Below are positions 36,308-45,749 of a DNA stretch of 64,000 nucleotides, one piece after another. Where the stretch lies: assembly GCA_030425195.1 (NCBI GenBank), contig JAUIAV010000019.1:20727-84726 (forward strand), read 5' to 3'. The stretch comes from Gammaproteobacteria bacterium (GTDB lineage: Bacteria; Pseudomonadota; Gammaproteobacteria; Pseudomonadales; Azotimanducaceae). Below the pieces are notes generated by a model. That model saw nothing but the letters and a program-made list of their open reading frames with translations. It was not told where the DNA came from and ran no database searches. The translations under genes were made by a program, and so were the position numbers. How positions within the stretch are numbered: the first letter of the stretch is position 1; the number at the start of each line of letters is the position of its first letter.

Positions 36308-38646
36308 GCCTGCTGGTTCGAAGCCAGCTGCGTTTTTTCCGTTTCGCGCCCTGGAGTACGCTGACCGTGCTGCTCGGTGTCACGCTGGCCATCAGCTCCA
36401 TCGTCGCCGTCCATCAGATCAGTCAGCGAGTGGTGACGAGCCTCGCCTCGGTGACGCCCCCTCATCTGTCCGGGGTGACCCACCAGCTCCGCCGGCCCGG
36501 GCTGGTGATGGACGACTACTTCGAGCTGCGGTCACGCTGGCGGGCCGGGGATCTGCCCGGTGTGTCGTCGCTGATGCCGGTGGTCACGGGGACCGCCGGA
36601 CGCTGGCGCGTGATCGGTCTGGATGCTTTCTCCGGTGTTCCGGCAGCGCTGGGTCTTGCACTGCTGGCGCCGGGCGAGGTGGTGGCCGGGCCGCAGGCCG
36701 GAGCGGGAGAGACGATCACGCCGGTGCCCGGCGGCCCTTCGGTGCGGATCGCCGCCCGTCACGACACCCTTGCGCAGGATCTCCTGATCACCGGCGTGGG
36801 AACCGCACAGGCACTGCTCGGTCGTCCCGACCAGGCGCTCGATGCCGTCGGCGTGGTGATCGTCAGTCCCGCGCAGCAGCTCATCGACTGGACCGAACGG
36901 CTCATGCCCGGTTTCTCCGCCGGCATTGACGTGCAGACCTATGCGCTGGAGGGGTGGGATGTGAGCGCCATGGCGGCCACCGACCCCGCGATCGCCTTTG
37001 CCCGATCCGTACTGTTCAACCTCGGAGCGCTGGGCAGTCTGGCTCTGGTGGTGGCCTGGCTGCTCGTCTATCAGGTGAGCGTCATCTGGCTGAGGCGCCG
37101 TGCGGTCACGCTGACGCGTCTCCGCCAGATGGGTGTGACGGAAGCGGAGCTCCGACGCGTGTTTCTCGGCAGCCTCATCGGGCTCGGCCTCACCGCCAGC
37201 CTGCTCGGTCTCGTGCTCGGCGGCTGGCTGGCGGACGGGCTCGCCCATGCCGCGACGGGCTTCAGCGAACCTCTGACCGGCGTTGGCCTCGATCGCTGGG
37301 TTCTTGCAAAGGCTCTCGGCAGCGCGCTCGGCGTCTGCCTGATTGGAGGCTGGATCGCCGCCCGCCGGGAAGCGGGTGGACCGGGGGTGGCGAGCGGACG
37401 GCGTCTGTTCCATCTGCTGTGTCTGCTGGTCCTGGGTGCCGGAATCTGGGGTATGACGCCGGGCAGTTCCCTGGCCGGCGGGTTTGCGGCGGTTGCAGCC
37501 GTCTGTCTGCTCACGCTGGCGGCCATATCTCCGCTGCTCGCTGGCCTCCGCGCGGGTGCCCGGCATCTGCGCGGCCGGCTCGTGCGCCGGATGGGTCTCA
37601 GGGAACTGCTCTGGTACCCCGGCGACCTGGCAGTGGCCATCGGCGCGCTGGTTCTGGCGCTGGCGACGAGCGTGGCCATGTCGCTGATGGTGGACAGCTT
37701 CCGACAGGACTTCCGGGCCATGCTCGATCAGCGGGTGGTGAGCGATCTGTTCCTCAGCGGCGAGGCAGGTGAGGATCTCTCGGAGCTTGCGAAGCGTCTG
37801 GAGACGGTCCCCGGCGTCACCCGGGTCCAGCGGTACGGCCGCTCGGAGCTCCAGCTCGACGGTCTTCGGGTGAGTCTGAGCTTCAGCGCTTTCGATCTGC
37901 CCGAAGCCCGCCGTTACGGGCTGAGCAGGCCGCTGGCCCGGGGAGAAGCCCTGGTCAGCGAACGGCTCGCCGGGGACCTTGCGCTTTCCACCGGGCAATC
38001 GTTCATGGCCGGCGGCATGCGGCTGACGGTTGCCGGAATCTTTCCGGGATACGGTGACAGCACGCCCCGGCTGGTCCTGCGTGAGGAAGACGCAGCCGCG
38101 CTCGGAATCCGCCGCCGCTATGAACGGCTGAGCGTCGATACGCAGGAGCCGGCGCTCGTACGGCAGACGGTCGCAGCCCTGGCACCGGGTGTATCCGTGG
38201 AGGCGCGAAGCGCCATACGGTCTCAGGCGCTCGAGATCTTTGATGCCACCTTCGCCATCACCCGGGCTTTGACCTTCCTCGCTCTCATCGTGGCCAGCGT
38301 CGGTCTCTACAACGCGCTGCTGGCCCTGGAGCTGCTACAGCAGGGCGTGCGGCGGCTGCTGCACGCCATGGGCCTGGACGCCCGGGAACTGCGGCAGATA
38401 GCCGCCTGGCGTGTGATCGGCGTGGGCTTCATGTCGCTGATGCTCGCGCTCCCGCTCGGGATCGCCATGGGCTGGCTCCTCTGCCGGGTGGTCAATCCCA
38501 GAGCGTTCGGCTGGAGTCTGGATCTCGAGCTCGCCGCCGGGTCCTTCCTCTGGCCGGTGCTGACCGCACTGGCCGTCATGGCGGTGGTGGGTCTGGCACC
38601 GACACCGCGGGAGTCGATGGCGGAACAGGTGGATGTCCGTGATTAG
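36304..38646 (+). CDS. FtsX-like ABC permease (AttF/AttG-like, fused)
   Basis: A 780-residue permease with two FtsX/MacB modules: an N-terminal helix, a periplasmic domain, then three helices (about 235-360), a middle helix pair, a second periplasmic domain (about 465-610) and three C-terminal helices (640-770). The last helices carry LLHAMGLDARELRQIAAWRVIGVG. In AttEFGH systems the two permeases may be separate; here one chain has both. Translation starts at TTG overlapping the ATPase stop. This family moves lipids or lipoproteins or acts as a mechanotransmitter rather than importing solutes. Confidence 0.88.
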   Translation: MSLLVRSQLRFFRFAPWSTLTVLLGVTLAISSIVAVHQISQRVVTSLASVTPPHLSGVTHQLRRPGLVMDDYFELRSRWRAGDLPGVSSLMPVVTGTAGRWRVIGLDAFSGVPAALGLALLAPGEVVAGPQAGAGETITPVPGGPSVRIAARHDTLAQDLLITGVGTAQALLGRPDQALDAVGVVIVSPAQQLIDWTERLMPGFSAGIDVQTYALEGWDVSAMAATDPAIAFARSVLFNLGALGSLALVVAWLLVYQVSVIWLRRRAVTLTRLRQMGVTEAELRRVFLGSLIGLGLTASLLGLVLGGWLADGLAHAATGFSEPLTGVGLDRWVLAKALGSALGVCLIGGWIAARREAGGPGVASGRRLFHLLCLLVLGAGIWGMTPGSSLAGGFAAVAAVCLLTLAAISPLLAGLRAGARHLRGRLVRRMGLRELLWYPGDLAVAIGALVLALATSVAMSLMVDSFRQDFRAMLDQRVVSDLFLSGEAGEDLSELAKRLETVPGVTRVQRYGRSELQLDGLRVSLSFSAFDLPEARRYGLSRPLARGEALVSERLAGDLALSTGQSFMAGGMRLTVAGIFPGYGDSTPRLVLREEDAAALGIRRRYERLSVDTQEPALVRQTVAALAPGVSVEARSAIRSQALEIFDATFAITRALTFLALIVASVGLYNALLALELLQQGVRRLLHAMGLDARELRQIAAWRVIGVGFMSLMLALPLGIAMGWLLCRVVNPRAFGWSLDLELAAGSFLWPVLTALAVMAVVGLAPTPRESMAEQVDVRD

Positions 38647-39787
38647 ACGCCTGCGGAGGCAGTCATGCCTGCTCGTCGTTCTGCTCGGCCTCTGGGGGTG
38701 TGATCATCGGCCGTCCGTCGAGCGCGCGCCCCCGGCGCAGCTGCGACTCGGGTCCGTGCTCGGGGAGACGTCGGTGGAAGGCTTCCAGCGGGCCGAGGCG
38801 CCCCGGCGATTCGTCTTCCCGCAGGATCATGGTCCGCATCCCGGATTCCGCAGTGAGTGGTGGTACCTGACGGCCGTGCTTGCAGATCCGGAAGGGTCGG
38901 ATTTCGGGGTTCAGTTCACGCTGTTCCGGCAGGCGCTGGGGCCGGATGGCGCCAGTGCGGACAATCGCTGGCAGACCCCTCAGGTCTATCTGGCCCACTT
39001 CGCCGTGACGGATGGCACCGGAGGCGATCACCGGGCGGCCGAGCGTTACGCGCGTGGCCACCCGGACCTCGCAGGTGTGCAGACCGAACCCTTTGCCCTG
39101 TGGCTGGAAGACTGGCGTCTCGAGGAGACGGGCGGTGCGTGGCAGCTCTCGGCGTCCATGGAAGACGTGAGCGTTGCGCTCTCGTTCGAGGTGCCGGCGC
39201 CCATCGTGCTTCAGGGTGCGGCGGCGGAGCCGGGCCTCAGCCGCAAGGGGCCGGGTCAGGCGTCCTACTACTATTCCATGCCGCGAATTCCGGCAGCGGG
39301 GCAGATCACCATCGATGGCCGTGTTTCTCCGGTCTCCGGGTATGGCTGGCTGGACCGGGAATGGAGCACCAGCGTACTTTCCGGCGGACAGGTGGGTTGG
39401 GACTGGTTCGCCCTGCAGCTCGATGACGGCCGCAGCCTGATGGTTTTTCAGCTGCGCCGCCGGGATGGCGGACGGGATCCCTACGACCAGGGCATGCTGA
39501 TCGAACCGGATGGCGAAGGCCGGCATCTGACGACGGCCGATTTCCGTCTCGAGCCTGACCGGTTCTGGCGGGACGACGCTGATACCCTCTGGCCGGTCGG
39601 CTGGTCGCTGCAGCTCGGCGAGGAGGAACTTCGGCTCGTCGCGGTCCTGGACGATCAGCTCATGGACACCAGCGTACGCTACTGGGAAGGCATGGTGGCG
39701 GTGCTGAACGAAGCCGGAGAGCGGACAGGCAGCGGCTACATGGAACTCACCGGCTATGCGGACATGAATGGAGACGGGGAAACATGA
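38633..39787 (+). CDS. AttH/CrtC-like lipoprotein (lipocalin-like hydrolase fold)
   Basis: A 384-residue secreted protein of the AttH/carotenoid-hydratase-like family. It has a signal peptide with lipobox-like LWGC (Cys about 23), the family start FVFPQDHGPHPGFRSEWWYL, and later QASYYYSMPRI and SGYGWLDREWSTSVL. These two lipocalin-like halves and the conserved Asp/Trp residues identify AttH, the outer partner of AttEFGH exporters. The true substrate of AttH is not known. It overlaps the permease gene by 14 bases and the following Nudix gene by four. Confidence 0.88.
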   Translation: MSVIRRLRRQSCLLVVLLGLWGCDHRPSVERAPPAQLRLGSVLGETSVEGFQRAEAPRRFVFPQDHGPHPGFRSEWWYLTAVLADPEGSDFGVQFTLFRQALGPDGASADNRWQTPQVYLAHFAVTDGTGGDHRAAERYARGHPDLAGVQTEPFALWLEDWRLEETGGAWQLSASMEDVSVALSFEVPAPIVLQGAAAEPGLSRKGPGQASYYYSMPRIPAAGQITIDGRVSPVSGYGWLDREWSTSVLSGGQVGWDWFALQLDDGRSLMVFQLRRRDGGRDPYDQGMLIEPDGEGRHLTTADFRLEPDRFWRDDADTLWPVGWSLQLGEEELRLVAVLDDQLMDTSVRYWEGMVAVLNEAGERTGSGYMELTGYADMNGDGET

Positions 39788-40383
39788 CGGACGAAGAACT
39801 CATCTGGCGACGGCGCACGGCCCGGGCGGGCCCCCGCCTGCCGCTTTTCGACGTGCGGCTGGACGATATGGTGCACCCCGGCTCCGGCGACGTGCTCTCC
39901 AGGCTGGTGCTGTCGAGCGTGGACTGGGTGAACATGGTGGCCCTGACCGAGTCGGGTGAGTCGGTCATGGTTCGCCAGTACCGCTTCGGGGTGAGCTATC
40001 CCACCCTGGAAACTCCAGGCGGCATGGTGGACCCGGGTGAGGACTCTCTGACGGCGGCCCGGCGCGAGCTTGCGGAGGAGACGGGCTATACCGGCGGTCG
40101 CTGGCAGTATCTCGGCGCCGTGGAACCCAATCCGGCCATTCACGATCATCTCTGCCATCACTGGCTGGCCGAAGGCGTGGTGCGCACGGGTGAGCCCAGG
40201 CCGAGCGCGGGCGAGCACATCGAGGTGGCCCTGATGAGCGAGATGGCGGTCCGGGATGCAGTGCTCGACGGCACCATCCGCCATGCTCTGGCGCTGTCGG
40301 CTCTGGCACGGGTGTTCGAGCTCTGGCCGAGACCCTTCCGCAACCCCGGTCCGGAGTGGGCGCGACGCCCCGAAAGGTCCTGA
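39784..40383 (+). CDS. Nudix hydrolase, ADP-ribose pyrophosphatase-like
   Basis: A 199-residue Nudix protein with an uninterrupted box: GGMVDPGED, then RRELAEETGY. The preceding VMVRQYRFGV and ETPGG segments resemble ADP-ribose/ADP-sugar pyrophosphatases. The ATG overlaps the AttH stop (ATGA). It closes the operon that starts with another Nudix gene. Confidence 0.92.
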   Translation: MTDEELIWRRRTARAGPRLPLFDVRLDDMVHPGSGDVLSRLVLSSVDWVNMVALTESGESVMVRQYRFGVSYPTLETPGGMVDPGEDSLTAARRELAEETGYTGGRWQYLGAVEPNPAIHDHLCHHWLAEGVVRTGEPRPSAGEHIEVALMSEMAVRDAVLDGTIRHALALSALARVFELWPRPFRNPGPEWARRPERS

Positions 40384-40458
40384 CGGGGCACTAGGAAGCA
40401 TCCGGAAAGTCCGTCACAATGGCGTATCCGACCAGTACCGGTAGGGGTTTTCAGCCAG

Positions 40459-42738
40459 ATGAGGAATCACGACGCCGCGCAGGTAGTAAGCCCGGGTGAG
40501 TCATTTTCCAGGCTTCGCAATGCGCAGTCCGACGAGCGCGCGGAGGGTGACGGCGCGCGCCGCCACGCCATCCTCATCGTCGATGACAAGCCGGAACTCC
40601 TGAACAGCCTCCATCAGCTGGTCAATCTGCACGGTTATCAGGCGGACAAGGCGCTCGGAGGCGCCGAGGCGCTGGAGGCGCTTGGCCGCAAGCACTACGA
40701 CGTGGTGCTCCTCGACCTCATCATGCCCGGCGTCAGCGGTCACGACGTGCTCGACCACGCCGCCCGGGAGGGCCTGGACAGCAAGATCATCGTCGTTTCC
40801 GGAGATTCCAGCTTCAGCGGCGTGAAGCACGCGCTGCACTGTGGCGCCTTCGATTTCGTCAAGAAACCCTATGAGGCGGGCGAGCTGATCTCCACCATGG
40901 AGACGGCACTCCGCCAGTGCGAGCTGGAAAGCCGGAATCAGGTCATGGAGGCGAAGCTCAAGGACTCGGAGGAACTGCACCGGTTCATCGTCAACAACTC
41001 GCCGGATCTGGTGTACATGCTGGACCGGAACGGCTGCTTCATCTTCCTCAATGAGCGGCTGGAATCGCTGCTCGGCTACCGGAAGGAGGAGCTCATCGGC
41101 CGGCACTATTCGGAGCTGGTGGACGACGACCATCTGGAGCTTGCCCGCAATCTCTTCAACGAGCGGCGCATGGGCGAACGGGCGGCCACCAATGTGGAGA
41201 TCCGTCTGAAGAGCCGACTCAACCGGCGTGGACCACGGCTCTTTCACGTGCAGTCGCTGTGGATGGAGCTGACCGCCGAAGGGGTCTATTCGGATCCGAA
41301 CGAGCGGACCCGGGAAAACTTCGTCGGCACCTACGGCACGGCGCGGGACATCTCCGAGCGCAAGGAAGCGGAAGAGGTCATCAACTTCCAGGCCTACCAC
41401 GATCTCCTCACGCATCTGCCCAATCGTGCGCTGCTCAAGGACCGTCTGAGTCTCGCCATCGCACATGCCCGCCGGAACAAGCGGAAGCTGGCGGTGATGT
41501 TCCTGGATCTGGACCGGTTCAAGCTGGTCAACGACACCCTGGGTCATACCATGGGCGACCGGCTGCTGAAGGCCGTGGCCAACCGGCTGCAGAGCTGTCT
41601 GAGGCGCGGTGACACGCTGGCCCGGTTCGGCGGCGACGAGTTCACCCTGCTGCTGCCCGAGGTGCGCACCAAGGACGACGTGGTGGTCATTGCGTCGAAA
41701 ATCCTGGACCGTCTGAACGCGCCTTTCGTGATCGATGGTCATGAGCTGTTCGTGGGCGCGAGTATCGGTATCTCCATCTATCCCGAAGCCGGCGATTCGG
41801 AAGAGGCGCTGATTCAGAACGCCGACATCGCCATGTATCAGGTCAAGGGCCGGGGCAAGAACGGTTATCAGTTCTTCTCGGAGGAGATGAATCACAGCTT
41901 CTCCACCCGTCTGTCGCTGGAGCGTGAGTTGCGAAACGGGCTCGCTCAGGGAGAGCTCAAGGTCTACTACCAGCCTCAGGTGTCGCTGGCGGACGGCAGG
42001 ATCACCGGTGTGGAGGCGCTCGTGCGCTGGCAGCATCCGGTGCGTGGCCTGGTCGAGCCGGTGGACTTCCTGCCGATGGCCGAAGAGACCGGCCTGATCT
42101 GTCAGATAGACGAGCACGTGCAGGCGCAGGCGTTCACGGACGTGGCCTACTGGCGCGCGAAAGGCCACAGCGACGTCCGGGTATCCGTGAACCTCTCCGC
42201 GATGCAGCTGGAGAAGGAAGGCTTCGTGGACCGGTTTGTTTCCACGCTGCAGCAGAGCGGGCTGGAGGCCGGTGCCGTGAAGCTTGAGATCACCGAAAAT
42301 ACCCTGATGCAGGACATGGAAGTGATCATTCCCAAGCTGAAGGAGCTGCGTCGCCTGGGTGTTCACATCGCCATCGACGATTTCGGCACCGGCTATTCGT
42401 CGCTGTCCTATCTTCAGCAGTTCCCGATTCAGACGCTCAAGATCGACCGGAGCTTCGTCGGCGATATCCGGGAAGACGAGTCGGATGCGAGCATCGTCAA
42501 TGCCATCGTCGCCATGGCGCGGGGTCTGAAGCTGGATCTCATTGCGGAAGGTGTGGAGAACCGCACCCAGCTCAAATACCTGCATGCGCAGGGTTGCAAC
42601 GAAGGGCAGGGTTTCATCTTCTCGAAGCCGGTGCCGGCCAACGATATCTCCGCCATGATCCGGCAGAATCCCTTCGTCGATCTGGTCAGGGACGGTACCC
42701 TGGAAGCGGATGCGTCCGAGCCGGCCGGAGTCGTCTGA
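40459..42738 (+). CDS. Response regulator with PAS, GGDEF and EAL domains
   Basis: A 759-residue cyclic-di-GMP signalling protein. A receiver (about 32-150; Asp in VVLLDLIMPG, Lys in FVKKPYE) and a PAS domain (about 175-300, NNSPDLVYMLDRNG) come first. An intact GGDEF at 391-395 follows, with an inhibitory I-site RRGD five residues before it, and then an EAL domain (EAL at 519-521, DDFGTGYSSLSYL, KIDRSF). Both catalytic domains appear complete, so it could make or break cyclic-di-GMP. The upstream gap of 75 bases has no clear promoter. Confidence 0.95.
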   Translation: MRNHDAAQVVSPGESFSRLRNAQSDERAEGDGARRHAILIVDDKPELLNSLHQLVNLHGYQADKALGGAEALEALGRKHYDVVLLDLIMPGVSGHDVLDHAAREGLDSKIIVVSGDSSFSGVKHALHCGAFDFVKKPYEAGELISTMETALRQCELESRNQVMEAKLKDSEELHRFIVNNSPDLVYMLDRNGCFIFLNERLESLLGYRKEELIGRHYSELVDDDHLELARNLFNERRMGERAATNVEIRLKSRLNRRGPRLFHVQSLWMELTAEGVYSDPNERTRENFVGTYGTARDISERKEAEEVINFQAYHDLLTHLPNRALLKDRLSLAIAHARRNKRKLAVMFLDLDRFKLVNDTLGHTMGDRLLKAVANRLQSCLRRGDTLARFGGDEFTLLLPEVRTKDDVVVIASKILDRLNAPFVIDGHELFVGASIGISIYPEAGDSEEALIQNADIAMYQVKGRGKNGYQFFSEEMNHSFSTRLSLERELRNGLAQGELKVYYQPQVSLADGRITGVEALVRWQHPVRGLVEPVDFLPMAEETGLICQIDEHVQAQAFTDVAYWRAKGHSDVRVSVNLSAMQLEKEGFVDRFVSTLQQSGLEAGAVKLEITENTLMQDMEVIIPKLKELRRLGVHIAIDDFGTGYSSLSYLQQFPIQTLKIDRSFVGDIREDESDASIVNAIVAMARGLKLDLIAEGVENRTQLKYLHAQGCNEGQGFIFSKPVPANDISAMIRQNPFVDLVRDGTLEADASEPAGVV

Positions 42739-42759
42739 CCCAAGGGTTCCCAATCTCCG

Positions 42760-43995
42760 ATGAAAGGCTTCACGACACGGATCGTTCACAGCGATCGCCT
42801 TCGACCTATTGAGCACGGCTCGCTCCAGAAACCCATACATGCCACGGTGGCATACGGATATGAGGATGCCCGGGACCTGGCTGCCGCCTTTCAGGGCACC
42901 AAGGCCGGTTATACCTACGGCCGGCAGGTGAACCCGACCGTGGAGGCGCTTCAGGACAAGATCACCGCCATGGAAGGGGGTGTGCAGTCGGTCTGTTTCA
43001 GCACCGGCATGGCGGCAATCGGCACCACGATTTTCGCACTCCTGCGTGCGGGTGATCATTTCGTGTCCTCATCGTTCCTCTTCGGCAACACGAACAGTCT
43101 GTTCAACACCTTCACTACTCAGGGCATCGATGTCAGCTTCGTGGACGCCACGGATGTGGCGGCTGTGGAGGCGGCCATCACCGATCGGACCCGCCTGGTG
43201 TTCGTGGAAACCATCGCCAATCCGCGTACCCAGGTGACCGCGCTGGAAGAGATCGGCCGGCTGTGTGCCGAACGCAACCTGATCTACTTCGTGGACAACA
43301 CCATGACGTCGCCCTATCTCTTTCAGCCGAAAGCGGTGGGTGCGAGCCTGGTGATCTCCAGCCTCACCAAATACATCGGCGGCCATGGCAACGCGCTCGG
43401 CGGCTCGGTCACCGAGATGGGGCAGTACGACTGGACCGGTTTTTCAAACCTCTACGAGACCTACAGGAAAGGTGATCCGCAGAAGTGGGCGATCACCCAG
43501 ATCAAGAAGAAGGGGCTGAGAGATTTCGGCGCCGCGCTGGCACCCGAGGCTGCCCACCACATTGCGGTGGGGGCTGAGACCCTGGCGCTGCGCATGGAGC
43601 GTCAGTGCGCCAACACGCGGGCCATGGCGGAGTATCTGGCCGCGCATCCGCAGGTGAAGAACGTCTACTATCCGGGACTGGCCGGGCACCCGGAGCATGG
43701 GCGCGCCAGGCGCCTGTTCCGCCATCCGGGCGCGCTGTTCAGCTTCGAGCTGACCGCAGACGTGGATCTGTGGCAGTTCCTCAATCACCTGAAGGTGATC
43801 GTGAAATCGAGCAATCTGGGCGACAACCGGACGCTGGCCATACCGGTGGCGCACACCATCTACTTCGAGATGGGCCCGGAGCGACGGGCCAGCATGGGGA
43901 TTGATGATTCGCTCATCCGCATCTCAGTAGGCATAGAAGACGAATCCGATCTCATTGAAGATCTGGCCGGCGCTTTCGACGCCGCCGGGAACTAG
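42760..43995 (+). CDS. Cys/Met metabolism PLP enzyme (cystathionine gamma-synthase family)
   Basis: A 411-residue PLP enzyme of the trans-sulfuration family. The substrate Tyr/Arg region is YTYGRQVNPTVEALQDKI, FSTGMAAIGTTIFALL follows, and the PLP lysine lies in ISSLTKYIGGHGNALGG. The later SSNLGDNRTLAIPVAHTI segment suits sulfhydrylases or gamma-synthases. Whether it uses O-succinyl- or O-acetylhomoserine with Cys or sulfide cannot be decided. metR lies 12 kb away, not adjacent. It is followed after 19 bases by the SDR gene. Confidence 0.92.
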   Translation: MKGFTTRIVHSDRLRPIEHGSLQKPIHATVAYGYEDARDLAAAFQGTKAGYTYGRQVNPTVEALQDKITAMEGGVQSVCFSTGMAAIGTTIFALLRAGDHFVSSSFLFGNTNSLFNTFTTQGIDVSFVDATDVAAVEAAITDRTRLVFVETIANPRTQVTALEEIGRLCAERNLIYFVDNTMTSPYLFQPKAVGASLVISSLTKYIGGHGNALGGSVTEMGQYDWTGFSNLYETYRKGDPQKWAITQIKKKGLRDFGAALAPEAAHHIAVGAETLALRMERQCANTRAMAEYLAAHPQVKNVYYPGLAGHPEHGRARRLFRHPGALFSFELTADVDLWQFLNHLKVIVKSSNLGDNRTLAIPVAHTIYFEMGPERRASMGIDDSLIRISVGIEDESDLIEDLAGAFDAAGN

Positions 43996-44014
43996 AAAAC
44001 ATCAGGGGAACGAT

Positions 44015-44782
44015 ATGGGACGACTTCAGGACAAGGTGGTCATCATCACCGGTGGGGCAGGCGGTATCGGCCGCGAGGCAGGCAGACTGTTCGTGGACGA
44101 AGGAGCGTACGTTCTGCTGGTGGATCTGAACGAGGATGCCCTGAAAGACGCCTGCAACGAGATCGGCAGCAATGCGGTGAGCTACTTCGTGGGCGACGTG
44201 ACCAGGGCGGCCGACAACGACGCCATGGTTGCCTGCGCGACGGAGCGTTACGGGGGCGTGGACGGCCTGCTGGCGAACGCCGGCATTGAAGGTGACGTGG
44301 CCTCCATCGCCGATTATGACGAGGATCGGTTCGACCAGGTGATGGCCATCAACGTGAAGGGCCCGTTTCTGGGCCTGAAGTCCGTCACGCCGGCCATGGA
44401 GAAACGCGGCGGCGGCAGTGTGGTGATCACCTCCAGCGTGGCCGGACTCATGGGCACGCCTAATCTCTCCGCCTACACCACCAGCAAGCATGCGGTCATC
44501 GGCCTGATGCGATCGGCGGCCAAGGAGCTCGCGCCGCTGAAGATCCGGGTCAACACCGTGAATCCCTCACCTGTGGAAACCGAGATGATGCGGCGGCTGG
44601 AATCCGGCATCGGCGGAGAAGAAGGTGCTGAGCTGGTGAAGGCCGGCATGGCGGAGCGGATCCCGCTGCAGCGCTATGGGGAACCGGCGGACATTGCCCG
44701 CATGATGCTGCACCTGGTGAGCGACGACAGCGATTTCATCACCGGCTCGGTGAATGTGGTCGACGGCGGCATGACCGCCTGA
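44015..44782 (+). CDS. Short-chain dehydrogenase/reductase
   Basis: A 255-residue SDR with the NAD(P) motif TGGAGGIG, NAG, the catalytic Ser in ITSSVAG and the Tyr/Lys pair in YTTSK. The acidic Asp in LVDLNED after beta-2 favours NAD over NADP. ATG 44015 has AGGGGAACG before it. The substrate is unknown. It lies 19 bases after the PLP enzyme gene and 34 before purC. Confidence 0.92.
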   Translation: MGRLQDKVVIITGGAGGIGREAGRLFVDEGAYVLLVDLNEDALKDACNEIGSNAVSYFVGDVTRAADNDAMVACATERYGGVDGLLANAGIEGDVASIADYDEDRFDQVMAINVKGPFLGLKSVTPAMEKRGGGSVVITSSVAGLMGTPNLSAYTTSKHAVIGLMRSAAKELAPLKIRVNTVNPSPVETEMMRRLESGIGGEEGAELVKAGMAERIPLQRYGEPADIARMMLHLVSDDSDFITGSVNVVDGGMTA

Positions 44783-44816
44783 GATAGAGCAGAAACCTGA
44801 GGAGGAAACCACAGAC

Positions 44817-45737
44817 ATGGCAGACGCCGTTCTAGAAACCAGTCTCGACCTGCCCAACAAGCGCAGCGGAAAGGTCAGAGACCTGTATGACGTAACCCTC
44901 GCCGATGGCAACGAAGCGTTGCTGATCGTTGCCACGGACCGGATCAGCGCTTTCGACGTGGTGATGCAGAACGGTCTGCCGGGTAAGGGCGTGGTGCTCA
45001 CCCAGATCTCGAAATTCTGGTTCGACCACTTCTCGGACGTGCCCAACCATCTGCTGTCCACGGACGTGGCCGATGTGCCGGGACTGTCTGAGGCGGATCA
45101 GATGGCGCTGCGCGGGCGCATCATGCTGTGCCGGAAGACCCGGGTGGTCCCCATCGAATGCATCGCCCGCGGTTACATCACCGGCAGTGGCTGGAAGGAC
45201 TATCAGAAGAGCGGCAGCGTCTGCGGTATTCCTCTGCCGGACGGACTCAAAAACAGCGACCGGCTGGCCGAACCGCTGTTCACGCCGTCCACCAAGGCCG
45301 AAACCGGTCACGACGAGAACATCTCCTTCGAGGAGGGTGCCAGGATCGTCGGCCAGGAGCTCATGCAGTGGCTCGGCGAGACCACGCTCGACCTTTACGC
45401 GCGGGCCCGGGACTACGCCCTCGAGCGCGGCATCATTCTCGCCGACACCAAGTTCGAGTTCGGACAGATCGACGGCGAAGGCACGCCGCTGCTGATCGAC
45501 GAGATCTTCACGCCGGACAGCTCCCGATTCTGGCCGGCGGACGAATGGGCGCCTGGTCGTGAGCAGCCGAGCTTCGACAAGCAGATCGTGCGCAACTACC
45601 TGGAGACGGTGGTGGAGGCCGGCGAGTGGGACAAAACGCCGCCCGGGCCCGTCCTGCCGGATGAAGTGGTGGAGCGCAGCATCGCCCGCTACCTCGAGGC
45701 GTATGAGCGTCTGACGGGCAGCGAGCTGTCTCTCTGA
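44817..45737 (+). CDS. purC: SAICAR synthetase (purine step), PurC
   Basis: A 306-residue phosphoribosylaminoimidazole-succinocarboxamide synthase of the longer form found in yeast and many proteobacteria (E. coli PurC is 237). Motifs are KRSGKVRDLYDV at the start, ATDRISAFDVVMQNGLPGKG, IECIARGYITGSGWKDYQ, STKAETGHDENIS and the C-terminal IDEIFTPDSSRFWPA. The start ATG is preceded by GAGGAAACC. Confidence 0.98.
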   Translation: MADAVLETSLDLPNKRSGKVRDLYDVTLADGNEALLIVATDRISAFDVVMQNGLPGKGVVLTQISKFWFDHFSDVPNHLLSTDVADVPGLSEADQMALRGRIMLCRKTRVVPIECIARGYITGSGWKDYQKSGSVCGIPLPDGLKNSDRLAEPLFTPSTKAETGHDENISFEEGARIVGQELMQWLGETTLDLYARARDYALERGIILADTKFEFGQIDGEGTPLLIDEIFTPDSSRFWPADEWAPGREQPSFDKQIVRNYLETVVEAGEWDKTPPGPVLPDEVVERSIARYLEAYERLTGSELSL

Positions 45738-45749
45738 ACCGTTGAACGG

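Noticed and set aside
40501..43059. Long antisense frame across the PAS-GGDEF-EAL gene
   Set aside because: It is the reverse of a clearly coding gene with conserved GGDEF and EAL motifs.
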